64,000 bases of DNA, taken from positions 424,193-488,192 of the forward strand of contig NZ_LNQB01000083.1 of the NCBI RefSeq assembly GCF_001651875.1, given 5' to 3'. Below the pieces are notes generated by a model. It was not told the origin of the DNA. It worked only from the letters and a program-made list of their open reading frames with translations, and made no database searches. The stretch is from Sinorhizobium saheli. GTDB taxonomy: Bacteria > Pseudomonadota > Alphaproteobacteria > Rhizobiales > Rhizobiaceae. Shown here one piece after another: positions 1-8,796 of the stretch. A program made the position numbers and the translations under genes. How positions within the stretch are numbered: the first letter of the stretch is position 1; every line of letters starts with the position of its first letter.

Positions 1-1
1 G

Positions 2-373
2 GCCGCGCTGATGTCGGAGAACAAGCAGCTCTCGCATCCCGCTTCCGTCGACTCGACGCCGACCTCGGCAAACCAGGAAGACCACGTGTCGATGGCCTGC
101 CATGGCGCCCGCCGCCTCCTGCAGATGACCGACAACCTGTTCTCGATCGTCGGCATCGAGGCGCTCGCCGCCGTGCAGGGCATCGAATTCCGCGCACCGC
201 TTGCGACCAGTCCGGAGCTCCAGAAAGCTGCGGCCGCGGTGCGGGCGGTCGTCCCGGCACTCGAGGAAGACCGGTATATGGCCGACGATCTCAAGGCGGC
301 GGGCGCGCTCGTCGCCTCCGGCCGTCTCGCTGCCGCCGTCTCGAGCGGAATCCTCCCGGGCCTGGAGCGCTGA
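2..373 (+). CDS. hutH: Histidine ammonia-lyase, C-terminal part (cut by window edge)
   Basis: This is the last 123 codons of histidine ammonia-lyase, which deaminates L-histidine to urocanate, the first step of the Hut pathway in the cytoplasm. The reading frame is open from base 2, so the start and the MIO-forming Ala-Ser-Gly site lie upstream of the window. The visible tail has the family signature [14 protein letters not shown] followed by [18 protein letters not shown], which is typical of the C-terminal helical region of HAL/PAL enzymes. The stop (TGA, 371-373) is one base before the hutG start codon, so the two are almost certainly co-transcribed and translationally coupled. Identification rests on motif recognition and on the hutG-hutU context. 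Confidence 0.95.
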   Translation, partial: AALMSENKQLSHPASVDSTPTSANQEDHVSMACHGARRLLQMTDNLFSIVGIEALAAVQGIEFRAPLATSPELQKAAAAVRAVVPALEEDRYMADDLKAAGALVASGRLAAAVSSGILPGLER

Positions 374-374
374 G

Positions 375-1190
375 ATGGCTGTCGTCGAAGTCCGGCAAGG
401 CACCTCGCCCGTCATTCTCGGCTTTCCGCACACGGGCACCGACGTGCCCGCGACGATATGGGAGCGGCTGAACGATAACGGCCGCTTGCTTGCCGATACC
501 GATTGGCAAATTCACGAGCTCTATGAAGGCCTGTTGCCGGAGGCGACCACCGTCCGCGCGACCTTCCACCGCTACGTCATCGACGCCAACCGCGACCCGG
601 CAGGCATCAGCCTCTACCCCGGCCAGAACACGACCGGTCTCGTGCCGGAGACGGACTTCGACGGCGTGTCGATCTGGAAGGAGGGCGAAGGCCCGATGGC
701 GGCCGACATCGCCGCAAGGCTCAGGGACTTCCACGCCCCCTATCACGCGGCGCTTGCCGCCGAGATCGCCCGCGTCAAGGCGATCCATGGCGTGGCCGTG
801 CTCTATGATTGCCACTCGATCCGCTCGCGCATTCCCTTCCTCTTCGAGGGCAGGCTGCCGGACTTCAATATCGGCACTGATATGGGCAGGACCTGCGCAC
901 CGGCGATCGAAAAGGCAGCCGTCGAAATCGCGGCAAATGCAGATGGTTACAGCCACATCCTCAACGGTCGCTTCAAGGGTGGCTGGACGACGCGCCACTA
1001 TGGCCGGCCGCAGGAAGGCATGCACGCGATCCAGATGGAACTGGCGCAATCGACCCATCTCGCAAGCGAAGCGCCACCCTTCGCGCTCGATGCGGTCAAG
1101 GCCGAACGGCTGCGCCGTCATCTCAGAGGCATTCTCAAAGCCATCGAAACACAGGCATTCGACCTAAAACGGACAGGAAGCGAGGCATGA
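375..1190 (+). CDS. hutG: N-formylglutamate deformylase
   Basis: This 271-residue enzyme hydrolyses N-formyl-L-glutamate to glutamate and formate, the last step of the five-step histidine route. It has the FGA-hydrolase signatures FPHTGTDVP near the N-terminus and YDCHSI in the middle, which supply metal-binding residues in this family. The chosen ATG at 375 follows the hutH stop by one base. A longer in-frame extension back to 201 overlaps hutH and is rejected. The 3' end overlaps hutU by four bases (ATGA). A deformylase, rather than a formimidoylglutamase alone, implies the variant in which HutF makes formylglutamate; hutF is not in the window. Confidence 0.93.
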   Translation: MAVVEVRQGTSPVILGFPHTGTDVPATIWERLNDNGRLLADTDWQIHELYEGLLPEATTVRATFHRYVIDANRDPAGISLYPGQNTTGLVPETDFDGVSIWKEGEGPMAADIAARLRDFHAPYHAALAAEIARVKAIHGVAVLYDCHSIRSRIPFLFEGRLPDFNIGTDMGRTCAPAIEKAAVEIAANADGYSHILNGRFKGGWTTRHYGRPQEGMHAIQMELAQSTHLASEAPPFALDAVKAERLRRHLRGILKAIETQAFDLKRTGSEA

Positions 1191-2866
1191 ACATGGACAA
1201 CCCGCGCCACAATATCCGCGAAGTGCGCAGCCCGCGCGGAACCGAGCTCAGCGCCAAGAGCTGGCTGACCGAAGCGCCGCTCAGGATGCTGATGAACAAT
1301 CTCGACCCGGACGTCGCCGAGAATCCGCACGAGCTCGTCGTCTATGGCGGCATCGGCCGGGCCGCCCGCACCTGGGCGGATTTCGACCGGATCGTCGCGA
1401 CGCTGAGGGACCTCAACGAGGACGAAACGCTTCTCGTCCAGTCCGGCAAGCCGGTCGGCGTCTTCCGCACCCACAAGGATGCGCCGCGCGTCCTCATCGC
1501 CAATTCCAACCTGGTGCCGCACTGGGCGACCTGGGACCACTTCAACGAGCTGGATAGGAAAGGTCTTGCCATGTACGGCCAGATGACCGCCGGCTCCTGG
1601 ATCTATATCGGCACGCAGGGCATCGTCCAGGGCACCTACGAGACCTTCGCCGAGGCCGGCCGCCGGCATTATGGCGGCAACCTCAAGGGCAAGTGGATCC
1701 TGACCGGCGGTCTCGGCGGCATGGGCGGCGCGCAGCCGCTCGCGGCCGTCATGGCCGGCGCCTGCTGCCTGGCGGTCGAGTGCAATCCCGACTCGATCGA
1801 CTTCCGCCTGCGCACCCGCTATCTCGACGAAAAGGCGGAAACGCTCGACGAGGCCCTCGCCATGATCGACCGCTGGACCAAGGCCGGCGAGGCGAAGTCC
1901 GTCGGTCTCCTCGGCAATGCCGCGGAGATCCTGCCGGAAATGGTTCGTCGCGGCATCCGCCCGGATATCGTCACCGACCAGACCTCCGCGCACGATCCGA
2001 TCAACGGCTACCTTCCGAAGGGCTGGACGATCGCCGAATGGAAGGCGAGGCGCGAGAGCGATCCGAAGGCGGTCGAAAAGGCGGCACGCGCCTCGATGCG
2101 CGACCACGTCGAAGCGATGCTCGCCTTCTGGGATGCCGGCATCCCGACGCTCGACTACGGCAACAACATCCGCCAGGTGGCGAAGGACGAGGGCCTGGCC
2201 CGCGCCTTCGACTTCCCGGGCTTCGTCCCGGCCTATATCCGCCCGCTCTTCTGCAAGGGGATCGGCCCGTTCCGCTGGGCGGCGCTCTCCGGCGATCCGG
2301 AGGATATCTACAAGACCGACCGCAAGGTGAAGGAACTGCTGCCCGACAACGAGCACCTGCACAACTGGCTCGACATGGCGCGCGAGCGCATCGCCTTCCA
2401 GGGCCTGCCGGCGCGCATCTGCTGGGTCGGTCTCGGCGACCGCCACCGCCTCGGCCTCGCCTTCAACGAGATGGTGCGCACCGGCGAATTGAAGGCGCCG
2501 ATCGTCATCGGCCGCGATCATCTCGACTCGGGCTCGGTGGCCTCGCCGAACCGCGAGACCGAAGCGATGCAGGACGGCTCGGATGCGGTTTCCGACTGGC
2601 CGCTCCTCAACGCTCTCCTCAACACCGCCTCGGGCGCTACCTGGGTGTCGCTCCACCACGGCGGCGGCGTCGGCATGGGCTTCTCGCAGCATTCCGGCAT
2701 GGTGATCTGCTGCGACGGCACCGACGATGCGGCCCGGCGTATCGAACGCGTGCTCTGGAACGATCCGGCAACCGGCGTCATGCGCCACGCGGATGCGGGC
2801 TACGACATTGCGCTCGGCTGCGCCAGGGACAAGGGATTGCGGCTGCCCGGCATTCTCGGAAACTGA
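1187..2866 (+). CDS. hutU: Urocanate hydratase
   Basis: Urocanase of 559 residues converts urocanate to 4-imidazolone-5-propionate with tightly bound NAD+. The length matches the usual 550-560 residues. It shows the glycine-rich NAD motif [10 protein letters not shown] (about residues 174-183). The [13 protein letters not shown] stretch puts Cys412 at the position of the catalytic cysteine. The [15 protein letters not shown] signature is near the C-terminus. The ATG overlaps the hutG stop codon, giving a tight hutH-hutG-hutU run. The second Met (1193) is a possible alternative start. The downstream hairpin at 2946-2978 probably ends the transcript. Confidence 0.97.
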   Translation: MNMDNPRHNIREVRSPRGTELSAKSWLTEAPLRMLMNNLDPDVAENPHELVVYGGIGRAARTWADFDRIVATLRDLNEDETLLVQSGKPVGVFRTHKDAPRVLIANSNLVPHWATWDHFNELDRKGLAMYGQMTAGSWIYIGTQGIVQGTYETFAEAGRRHYGGNLKGKWILTGGLGGMGGAQPLAAVMAGACCLAVECNPDSIDFRLRTRYLDEKAETLDEALAMIDRWTKAGEAKSVGLLGNAAEILPEMVRRGIRPDIVTDQTSAHDPINGYLPKGWTIAEWKARRESDPKAVEKAARASMRDHVEAMLAFWDAGIPTLDYGNNIRQVAKDEGLARAFDFPGFVPAYIRPLFCKGIGPFRWAALSGDPEDIYKTDRKVKELLPDNEHLHNWLDMARERIAFQGLPARICWVGLGDRHRLGLAFNEMVRTGELKAPIVIGRDHLDSGSVASPNRETEAMQDGSDAVSDWPLLNALLNTASGATWVSLHHGGGVGMGFSQHSGMVICCDGTDDAARRIERVLWNDPATGVMRHADAGYDIALGCARDKGLRLPGILGN

Positions 2867-2874
2867 CAAGAGCG

Positions 2875-2978
2875 CTGCATGTCACCTCAAATCGACCCTG
2901 GTTCAGGGGCAAGACATGCAGCAATCCCAAAGTGCTGCAGCGACCTCCCGCACTTGTTCAAATGCAATTAGTGCGGGA
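2875..2978 (+). repeat. Two-hairpin intergenic repeat element, copy 1 (possible hut terminator)
   Basis: Immediately after hutU, an outer stem CTGCATG (2875-2881)/CATGCAG (2915-2921) encloses an inner CCCTG-gtt-CAGGG hairpin. A conserved linker with the core AAAGTGCTGCAGCGACCT follows, then a second perfect stem TCCCGCAC (2946-2953)/GTGCGGGA (2971-2978) and a T-rich run. The same arrangement with different stem sequences is present on the opposite strand at 56685-56790. The second stem could act as a terminator for the hut genes. Confidence 0.6.
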
Positions 2979-3051
2979 GAGTCTTTCCTTTGGACATTCC
3001 CTCCATAGTTAAAGCCTTGTGGCCGCAAGGCATTCATGGGAGTGGGGATAA

Positions 3052-3213
3052 ATGTCCGTATTGATCAGCATACTGATTACGTTTCTGGTCGTCGTTCTGG
3101 TGCTTTACCTCGTCAACCGCCTGCCGATGGACGGCCGCACCAAGCAGATCGTCCAGGTCATCGTCATCATCATCGGCATCCTCTCGCTGCTGAGATATCT
3201 CGCCGTATTCTGA
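3052..3213 (+). CDS. Small two-helix membrane protein (Thivi_2564-like)
   Basis: A 53-codon gene begins ATG-TCC-GTA and is preceded by a purine-rich GGGAGTGGGG about 7 bases upstream. The product starts MSVLISILITFLVVVLVLYL, then has a short polar turn NRLPMDGRTKQ, then a second hydrophobic segment VQVIVIIIGILSLL, and ends RYLAVF. Two membrane helices joined by a PMDG turn match my memory of the Thivi_2564-family membrane proteins, whose function is unknown. Its stop lies only 12 bases from the convergent stop of the M81 gene. It is probably monocistronic and separate from hut because the structured repeat lies between them. Confidence 0.7.
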   Translation: MSVLISILITFLVVVLVLYLVNRLPMDGRTKQIVQVIVIIIGILSLLRYLAVF

Positions 3214-3225
3214 TCAGGAGAACAT

Positions 3226-4659
3226 TCAGGTCCAGCGCGCCGAAAGCCGTGCGCGCGGCTGAAAATCGAAATCCCGATCGAAGGGAAAGACCGGTCGCCG
3301 CCGGCGCTCGCTCGGCAGGTGCTCGATGTCCTGATTGACGACACCTTCGGTCAGCGCCATCAGGTTGGGGTTGGCGATCGGCGCGAGTTCCGGCGAAAGA
3401 TAACCGGACTTGACGACGAGCAGGCGCACACTCTCCGGGTCGAGACCGAGGCGGCGGAAGTCGTCGATAGCGTGATAGGGGCGCCGCCGCGCCGCCAGCA
3501 CGGCGACGATGCCGCCGACTTCAACCACGGCCTGGCGTTCGGCCGCTGGTCCCGGATCGTCGAGGCGGATGACCTTTGCCGTGACGTCCACGGCCGGGCT
3601 CGACGGGTCGAGACTGCCGCCAATTCTCAACGTCAGCGATCCCCCCGCGCCACTCGCGAAGCATGCCTCGACCGCCGGCCGGTCGGTAATGCCGGCGATC
3701 AGCGCATCCCTCCAGCCGCGACTGATGAGCGCCTTCAGCACATCGGCGCGGTCGCCGACGCCGCCACCCGTCGGGTTGTCGCCGGAATCGGCGAGGATGA
3801 CGGGCTTGGTCGTCGCCCGTTCGGCGACATCGAGCATGGCGTCGAGCGATCCGGCCACCGGCCCGAAACGGAATTTTTCCCGTGCATTCCAATAGGCTGC
3901 GGCAATTTCCTCCGCCGCTTTCGAGGCTGCCGCCATGTCCGTTCCGGTCACGACAGCAGCGGCCGTCGCCCGCGGCTCGTCCGCCCAAACATAGCCCACC
4001 ATCAGGCTTGCATCGAGAATGCCGGGGCGGCGGTCGAATTCCGGCAGGGCGAGGTAAAGGCTCTTCGCCGGCTCGTCCTCGGTCGAGGTGCGCTCGCCCG
4101 GCAGAAGCAGCGGCACGGGCACCCAGGCGATACCGGGCCGCGTGCCGGTGCGCAGCGCCTCGACGACCATCGACCATGCCCGAACCATGGTTTCGTGCGT
4201 ATCGATATGCGGCGCAGTGCGGTAGGCGGTGAAGATGTCGATCTGGTCGATGATCCGCTGACTGACATTGCCATGGAGATCGTAGCTGACCGCCAATGGA
4301 CAATCCGGCCCGACGACGGCGCGCGCGGCCGAGATCCAGTCGCCCTCGGCGTCGTCCATGCCATCGACCTTCACCGCTCCGTGCATGGCGAGATAGAGCC
4401 CGTCGAGCGGCAGGGCTGCCTCCAGCAAGGCAAGGAACTCCGCCTTGAAGGCGTCGTAGGCGGCGCGCGAGACCGGCCCGCCCGGAACGGCGCGCGCATG
4501 AAGGAGCGGAACAGGCTCGATCGCCTCCGCCGACAGAAAGCTGAAGTAGTCCGACCTCAGGAGGTCGCTCCCTTCAAGAACCCGGAAATCGTCGACCGTC
4601 ATCAGGACGGGCGAATAGGTGCTGCATTCCGTATGGATTCCGCCGACGGCGATCCGCAT
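3226..4659 (-). CDS. M81-family (MlrC-like) metallopeptidase
   Basis: This 477-residue protein is of the M81 family, named after MlrC, which opens linearised microcystin peptides; most members have no known substrate. Family features are the N-terminal MRIAVGGIHTECSTYSP, the YDLHGN motif and DSGDNPTGGGVGD, which carry likely zinc or acid residues, followed by a smaller C-terminal domain. No signal peptide is visible, so it is cytoplasmic. The ATG at 4659 is chosen because homology begins there; an upstream start at 4716 would overlap the GH20 gene by about 45 bases. It is the last gene of the minus-strand run RidA, RpiR, SDR, GH20, M81. A second M81 gene lies on the plus strand at 9290. Confidence 0.85.
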   Translation of the reverse strand: MRIAVGGIHTECSTYSPVLMTVDDFRVLEGSDLLRSDYFSFLSAEAIEPVPLLHARAVPGGPVSRAAYDAFKAEFLALLEAALPLDGLYLAMHGAVKVDGMDDAEGDWISAARAVVGPDCPLAVSYDLHGNVSQRIIDQIDIFTAYRTAPHIDTHETMVRAWSMVVEALRTGTRPGIAWVPVPLLLPGERTSTEDEPAKSLYLALPEFDRRPGILDASLMVGYVWADEPRATAAAVVTGTDMAAASKAAEEIAAAYWNAREKFRFGPVAGSLDAMLDVAERATTKPVILADSGDNPTGGGVGDRADVLKALISRGWRDALIAGITDRPAVEACFASGAGGSLTLRIGGSLDPSSPAVDVTAKVIRLDDPGPAAERQAVVEVGGIVAVLAARRRPYHAIDDFRRLGLDPESVRLLVVKSGYLSPELAPIANPNLMALTEGVVNQDIEHLPSERRRRPVFPFDRDFDFQPRARLSARWT

Positions 4660-4670
4660 GGTTCTGCGCC

Positions 4671-6590
4671 TCACAGCATGGGGCCCAGGGGCGCGATTGC
4701 GGCGAAGCGCAGCCAATCCTTCTGCGCCTTCGGCGTCCAGGCCGCCTCGGCGATCGCCGGCAGGCGGGGGAAGACCAGGCGGTTGAAATAGTCGCGCGAC
4801 AGGAAATGCTCCGACCAGATGCAGGCCTGCACGCCCTTCATGCGGCTCTTCAGTTCTTCCGGGAACTCACCCTCCGCCTCGTAAGCGTAGGTATGCTCCG
4901 GCGTCGCCGTGCCGGCCCAGCTGGCACCCGGCTCCTGCCAGGCATCGGCCTGCGCCATATCGAGGTAATAGGCCTGGCCCGGCGTCATCACCACGTCGTA
5001 TCCCTCGCGCGCGAGTTCGATCCCGACCCTGGGGTTCTCCCAGGCCATCAGCAGCGTGTCCTCGGTGCCGACGCCGCCGCCATGGGCGACCTCGTTCCAG
5101 CCGACGAGCTTGCGGCCGCGCGCCGTCAGCATCTGCTTCACCTTCTTCAGGAAGTGGGATTGCAGCGCGAAGGTGCCGGAAATGCCCTGCACTTCCATGA
5201 GCTTGCGCGCCAGCGGCGAAGCAAGCCATGAACCATTGGCCACCTCGTCGCCGCCGACATGGACGTAGCGGCTCGGGAAGAGCGCGACCATTTCGTCGAA
5301 GACCTTTTCGAGGAACTCGTAGGTAAACGGCACCGCAGGATTGAGCGCATTGTTGGGGTAGCCCTGGACCGAATGGTAGCTCTCCGGCGCCTCCTGCCCG
5401 TCCGCAAGCTCGGGAAGCGCCACGAGGGCCGCGGTGCTGTGGCCGGGAATGTCGATCTCCGGAACCACCTCGACATTGAGTGCTGCGGCATGGGCGACGA
5501 TCGCCTTGACCTCCTCCTGGGCGTAGAAGCCGCCGACCGGCGCGGCGCCATTGCCGAGTTGCGGCAGCAGCGGCTCGTCCGGCCCGCGCATGACGCCGAG
5601 CGTCGTCAGCGTCAGAAAGGCCTTGATCTCCAGCCGCCAGGCCTCGTCATCCGTCAGATGCCAATGGAAGACGTTGAGCTTGAACCAGGCAAGGATGTCG
5701 ATCAGCCGCATCACGTCGGCGGTCGGATAGAATTGCCGCGCAACGTCGAGATGGCAGCCGCGCCAGCCGTAGCGCGGCTGATCGGCGATCGTGCCCGCGG
5801 CGGGAAAGCGGAACCTCGCCGCATGACGGCGGGCGCCGTCGAGAAGCTGCGCGAGCGTCGTCAACCCATATTGCCGTCCGGCGGCTTGACCGTATTCGAG
5901 CCGGATTTCCCGGCCCGAGAAGGCAAGCCTGTAGGCTTCGCCACCAAGCTCACCGCTCTTGGCGAAGACGATCGGCCGGCCCTGCCCGGACGGTGCCAGG
6001 CTGAAGGGGGCGTGGCCGGCGGGGAAAAGGCGATGGTGGAGCGCGAGCACATTGTCGATCGCCTCCATATCCTCTGCGCTGCTTCCGGCGGCCGGAAAGA
6101 GCACGTCGGGCAGGCCTTCTCCGGCCACCGCATCGATCTTCGCCGGCCAGGGCTGCAACGCGAAGGGCAGACCGACCCGCCCCTCCGGCAGCCGCGCCGG
6201 CGGCGGCTCGCTCGTGGCTCCTTCCAAACGCAGGTCCGACACGGCGACCGGCACGTGCCGCCCATCGGAAAGCGTCAGATAGGCCGATTTCGCCCCGTCG
6301 GTGCAGTGCCTCGCCTCCCGGTTCAGGCCGCTGACGGAGAAGGTCCAGCTCTCCCCGCGCGCAAGAACCAACCCTTCAGGCGGCGCGAACTCATGGAAAT
6401 TGGCGTTGCGGCGCAGGAAGGTTGCATTCTGGCAGGCGGCGGGATCAACGACGCGGGTGAGCGAGGTGTAGACCAGGCGGAAGCCGCTGAGGGGCAGTTC
6501 CGAAAGGTTGAAGAGCACGAAGGTGAGGCGCCCTTTGGGGCCGCCCTCCGGCTGCCACGCGGATTCAAGGCGATAAGAGACCGGCTGCAT
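4671..6590 (-). CDS. Beta-N-acetylhexosaminidase, GH20
   Basis: This 639-residue exo-hexosaminidase is expected to release terminal GlcNAc or GalNAc from glycosides such as chito-oligosaccharides. The GH20 catalytic pair is in HVGGDEV (Asp448-Glu449). Upstream are the GWRGCHLDVARQFY start of the TIM barrel and NVFHWHLTDDEAWR, and downstream VGWNE. About 240 N-terminal residues form the accessory regions that precede the barrel in this family. No signal peptide is visible, so it probably acts on imported oligosaccharides. It lies 11 bases upstream of the M81 start and 24 bases after the SDR stop, suggesting one operon. The ATG at 6590 follows GGGAGGATTCCC-like purines. Confidence 0.93.
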   Translation of the reverse strand: MQPVSYRLESAWQPEGGPKGRLTFVLFNLSELPLSGFRLVYTSLTRVVDPAACQNATFLRRNANFHEFAPPEGLVLARGESWTFSVSGLNREARHCTDGAKSAYLTLSDGRHVPVAVSDLRLEGATSEPPPARLPEGRVGLPFALQPWPAKIDAVAGEGLPDVLFPAAGSSAEDMEAIDNVLALHHRLFPAGHAPFSLAPSGQGRPIVFAKSGELGGEAYRLAFSGREIRLEYGQAAGRQYGLTTLAQLLDGARRHAARFRFPAAGTIADQPRYGWRGCHLDVARQFYPTADVMRLIDILAWFKLNVFHWHLTDDEAWRLEIKAFLTLTTLGVMRGPDEPLLPQLGNGAAPVGGFYAQEEVKAIVAHAAALNVEVVPEIDIPGHSTAALVALPELADGQEAPESYHSVQGYPNNALNPAVPFTYEFLEKVFDEMVALFPSRYVHVGGDEVANGSWLASPLARKLMEVQGISGTFALQSHFLKKVKQMLTARGRKLVGWNEVAHGGGVGTEDTLLMAWENPRVGIELAREGYDVVMTPGQAYYLDMAQADAWQEPGASWAGTATPEHTYAYEAEGEFPEELKSRMKGVQACIWSEHFLSRDYFNRLVFPRLPAIAEAAWTPKAQKDWLRFAAIAPLGPML

Positions 6591-6614
6591 GGGAATCCTC
6601 CCGAAAGGGATTGG

Positions 6615-7409
6615 TCAATAATGGCTGGATTGCGAGAAGGTGCGGGCGATTTCCGCCTGGCCGGCGGTCAGGCCGCAATCGACCGGCAGGCAGACACCGG
6701 AAATGGCGCTCGCCTGCGGGCCGGCCAGGAAGTGAACGGCATTGGCAACGTCCTCCGGATCGACGATGCGCTCGAGCGGATACCAGCGCTTCGCCTCATC
6801 GAAGACCTGCGGATTGGCCGCCGCACGCGCCTTCCAGGCCTGCGTGCGGACCGTGCCCGGCGCAACCGCATTCGCGCGGATGCCGAACTTGCCGTATTCG
6901 ACGGCGATCAGCCGCGTCAGATGCAGGAGCCCCGCCTTGGCGGCGCTGTAGGCCGGGTGGCCAAAGACGGCCATGCCGTTGACGGAGGCGATGTTGACGA
7001 CCGAACCCCGGCTCCGCTTCAGCATCTCCTCGACCGCTCGGAAGCAGAGGAAGGCCGCCTCGAGATTGAGCGCATTGTCCATGCGCCAGATCTCCGGCGT
7101 CGTATCGTGCAGGCTGACGGCGCGTGCCGCTCCGGCATTGTTGACGAGCGTGCGGACGAGGCCGCGCGACGAGGCCGCCTCCGCCATCGCCGCGACGCTA
7201 CGGGCATCCGTCACGTCGCAGGCAACGGCGACAAAACGCGCCTCGTCCCCGAGATCGCGCGCCGCCCTTTCCGCGGCCCCGCCATCGATGTCGGCGAGCA
7301 CGACGACGTCGTGCCCCTCGGCGAGGCGCCTGGCAATGGCGCGGCCGATATCCCCGGCGGCCCCGGTGACGATCGCGATGGCTTTGGGCGCAGGCGTTTC
7401 CTGTGGCAC
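6615..7409 (-). CDS. SDR-family NAD(P)-dependent oxidoreductase
   Basis: A 264-residue classical short-chain dehydrogenase. It has the Rossmann motif TGAAGDIGRAIA, the NNAGAA motif, the catalytic Ser in NIASVNG and the YSAAK active site. The substrate is unknown, but the setting suggests oxidation or reduction of a sugar or amino-sugar derivative. I choose GTG at 7409, which begins VPQETPAPKAIAIVTG. It comes one base after the RpiR stop (7411-7413), so the genes look translationally coupled. Longer upstream extensions read through the RpiR gene in another frame and are arginine/serine-rich artefacts. Confidence 0.88.
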   Translation of the reverse strand: MPQETPAPKAIAIVTGAAGDIGRAIARRLAEGHDVVVLADIDGGAAERAARDLGDEARFVAVACDVTDARSVAAMAEAASSRGLVRTLVNNAGAARAVSLHDTTPEIWRMDNALNLEAAFLCFRAVEEMLKRSRGSVVNIASVNGMAVFGHPAYSAAKAGLLHLTRLIAVEYGKFGIRANAVAPGTVRTQAWKARAAANPQVFDEAKRWYPLERIVDPEDVANAVHFLAGPQASAISGVCLPVDCGLTAGQAEIARTFSQSSHY

Positions 7410-7410
7410 G

Positions 7411-8274
7411 TCAGTCTCCGAGTAGCTGGCGATCGTCGCCGTCCCTGTGCACGACGAGCTGCTGCTTGATCCGCCGGAGCGTCGCCGTCGCCTGCGGCTG
7501 GACGCGGTAGGCGACGAGGCTCGCGACGATATCGAGCAGCGCCACATAGGCGATGCGGGTGGAGGTCGGTCGATAGATGTTGTTGCCTTCCGGCAGGTCG
7601 ACCGGAACGGTGATATCGGCGGCGCCGGCGACGGGACTGCCGCTCTGCGTCAACGCGATCGTCGGCACCTGTGCCTCGCGGGCGAGCGTGAAGGCGCGCA
7701 CCAGTTCCGTGTTGCGGCCCGAAAACGACGAGCCGATGATGACATCGGCGGGCCTGGCCGCCGCCGCCATCATCAACTGCATGCTGTGGTCGGAACTGGC
7801 GGTGATGCGCAGCCCCAGGCGGAACAGCCGGTTCTGCAATTCCCCGGCGATCATCGAGGAATTGCCGCCGGAACCGAAGGCGTAGATCATTTCCGCCTGC
7901 GCCAGCCGGTCGGCCGCCTGCTCGATCGCCGCGAGGTCGAGCGAGCGGTGAAGCAGAAAGAGTGCGTTCTGCGCCTTGGTGATGATGTCCTGCGCCACGT
8001 CGCCGGGCTCCTGGCTCTTCGGCTCGGGCTTCAGGTAGCGCATGCCGATATACGGCGTGCGCGCCAGTCGAACCTTGAAGTCGGAAAAGCTTTCGCAGCC
8101 GAGCCGCCGGCAGAAGCGCGTGACCGTCGGCGGCGAGACATCGGCCTTGGCCGCGAGCTCGATGATCGATGCATTGACGGCGAACTCGAAATCATTGAGC
8201 AGGATGTCGGCGATGCGGCTTTCAGATGGGGACAGCCGCCCCTTCTCCTCCTGCAAGGTCGCGAAAATATCCAT
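7411..8274 (-). CDS. RpiR/MurR-family transcriptional regulator
   Basis: A 287-residue regulator with an N-terminal RpiR helix-turn-helix (SPPTVTRFCRRLGCESFSDFK, about residues 45-65) and a C-terminal SIS sugar-phosphate-binding domain (AFGSGGNSSMIA, GSSFSGRNTELVRA). Members usually sense phosphosugars and control linked catabolic genes. It sits between RidA and the SDR, so it probably controls this minus-strand operon and perhaps the divergent plus-strand pair and the distant ABC operon. A shared AT-rich motif upstream of both minus-strand operons (8700-8710, 16840-16850) is a candidate binding site. The start at 8274 gives MDIFATLQEEKGRLSPSE, the standard family N-terminus. Confidence 0.9.
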   Translation of the reverse strand: MDIFATLQEEKGRLSPSESRIADILLNDFEFAVNASIIELAAKADVSPPTVTRFCRRLGCESFSDFKVRLARTPYIGMRYLKPEPKSQEPGDVAQDIITKAQNALFLLHRSLDLAAIEQAADRLAQAEMIYAFGSGGNSSMIAGELQNRLFRLGLRITASSDHSMQLMMAAAARPADVIIGSSFSGRNTELVRAFTLAREAQVPTIALTQSGSPVAGAADITVPVDLPEGNNIYRPTSTRIAYVALLDIVASLVAYRVQPQATATLRRIKQQLVVHRDGDDRQLLGD

Positions 8275-8294
8275 CGAACGGCGCCCCTCTTCCC

Positions 8295-8684
8295 TCAGGC
8301 GTCCTTCGGCTTGTAGGCGACGCAGTCGATCTCCACCTTGCAGTCGACCATCATGGAAGATTGCACGCAGGCGCGTGCCGGTGGATGAGCTCCGAAATAT
8401 TCCTGATAGATCCTGTTGAAGCTCCAGAAATCGCGCGGATCGTCCAGCCAGACGCCAACTCTTACCACGTGCTCGACACCGTAGCCGGCCTCCTTCAAAA
8501 TGGCCAGAACATTGCCGATCGCCTTGTGCGTCTGCACCACGATGTTGCCGTCGATGACCTCGCCATTTTCCATCGCCACCTGTCCGGAGACGTGGAGCCA
8601 GCCGCCCGCCTCGACGGCACGCGCGAATGGCAGTGCTTTTCCGCCCGCGCCAGCCTGTTCGGCGCCATAGCGTTTGATCGACAT
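8295..8684 (-). CDS. RidA/YjgF-family protein
   Basis: A 129-residue Rid-family protein. RidA proteins hydrolyse reactive enamine or imine intermediates released by PLP enzymes, and subfamily members take part in amino-acid or amino-sugar catabolism. The sequence has the FARAVEAGGWLHVSGQVA opening of the fold and the PARACVQSSMMVDCKVEIDCVAY C-terminal signature, although the Arg in PARACV is followed by a less usual VQSS. It is the first gene of the minus-strand operon, with AGAAGG just upstream of the ATG, and lies 20 bases before the RpiR start. Its location suggests an imine-forming step in the pathway. Confidence 0.88.
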   Translation of the reverse strand: MSIKRYGAEQAGAGGKALPFARAVEAGGWLHVSGQVAMENGEVIDGNIVVQTHKAIGNVLAILKEAGYGVEHVVRVGVWLDDPRDFWSFNRIYQEYFGAHPPARACVQSSMMVDCKVEIDCVAYKPKDA

Positions 8685-8699
8685 GAGAGCCTTCTCTGC

Positions 8700-8710
8700 A
8701 AATTATTTTC
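8700..8710. promoter_or_regulatory. Candidate regulator-binding motif upstream of ridA-rpiR operon
   Basis: AAATTATTTTC (GAAAATAATTT on the minus strand) lies 16-26 bases upstream of the ridA start. A near copy, AATTTATTTTC, is found 31-41 bases upstream of the Gfo/Idh gene (16840-16850). A further AT-rich TGAAAAGAATTTA occurs at 8770-8782 before the divergent plus-strand gene. A site shared by both sides of the cluster is what a local RpiR regulator would need. This is inference from two copies only. Confidence 0.35.
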
Positions 8711-8796
8711 TTTATCCGTTGACAAGTCACCACAGAACGCGGAATTTTGCCAGAGAAAATCCTGATTTATGAAAAGAATTTAAATCCGGCGGACAC

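Noticed and set aside
1118..2869. A 583-codon minus-strand frame opposite hutU
   Set aside because: Antisense shadow of urocanate hydratase; no motif and no start context.
5259..7469. A 736-codon plus-strand frame opposite GH20 and SDR
   Set aside because: It crosses two real minus-strand genes and shows no protein-family features.
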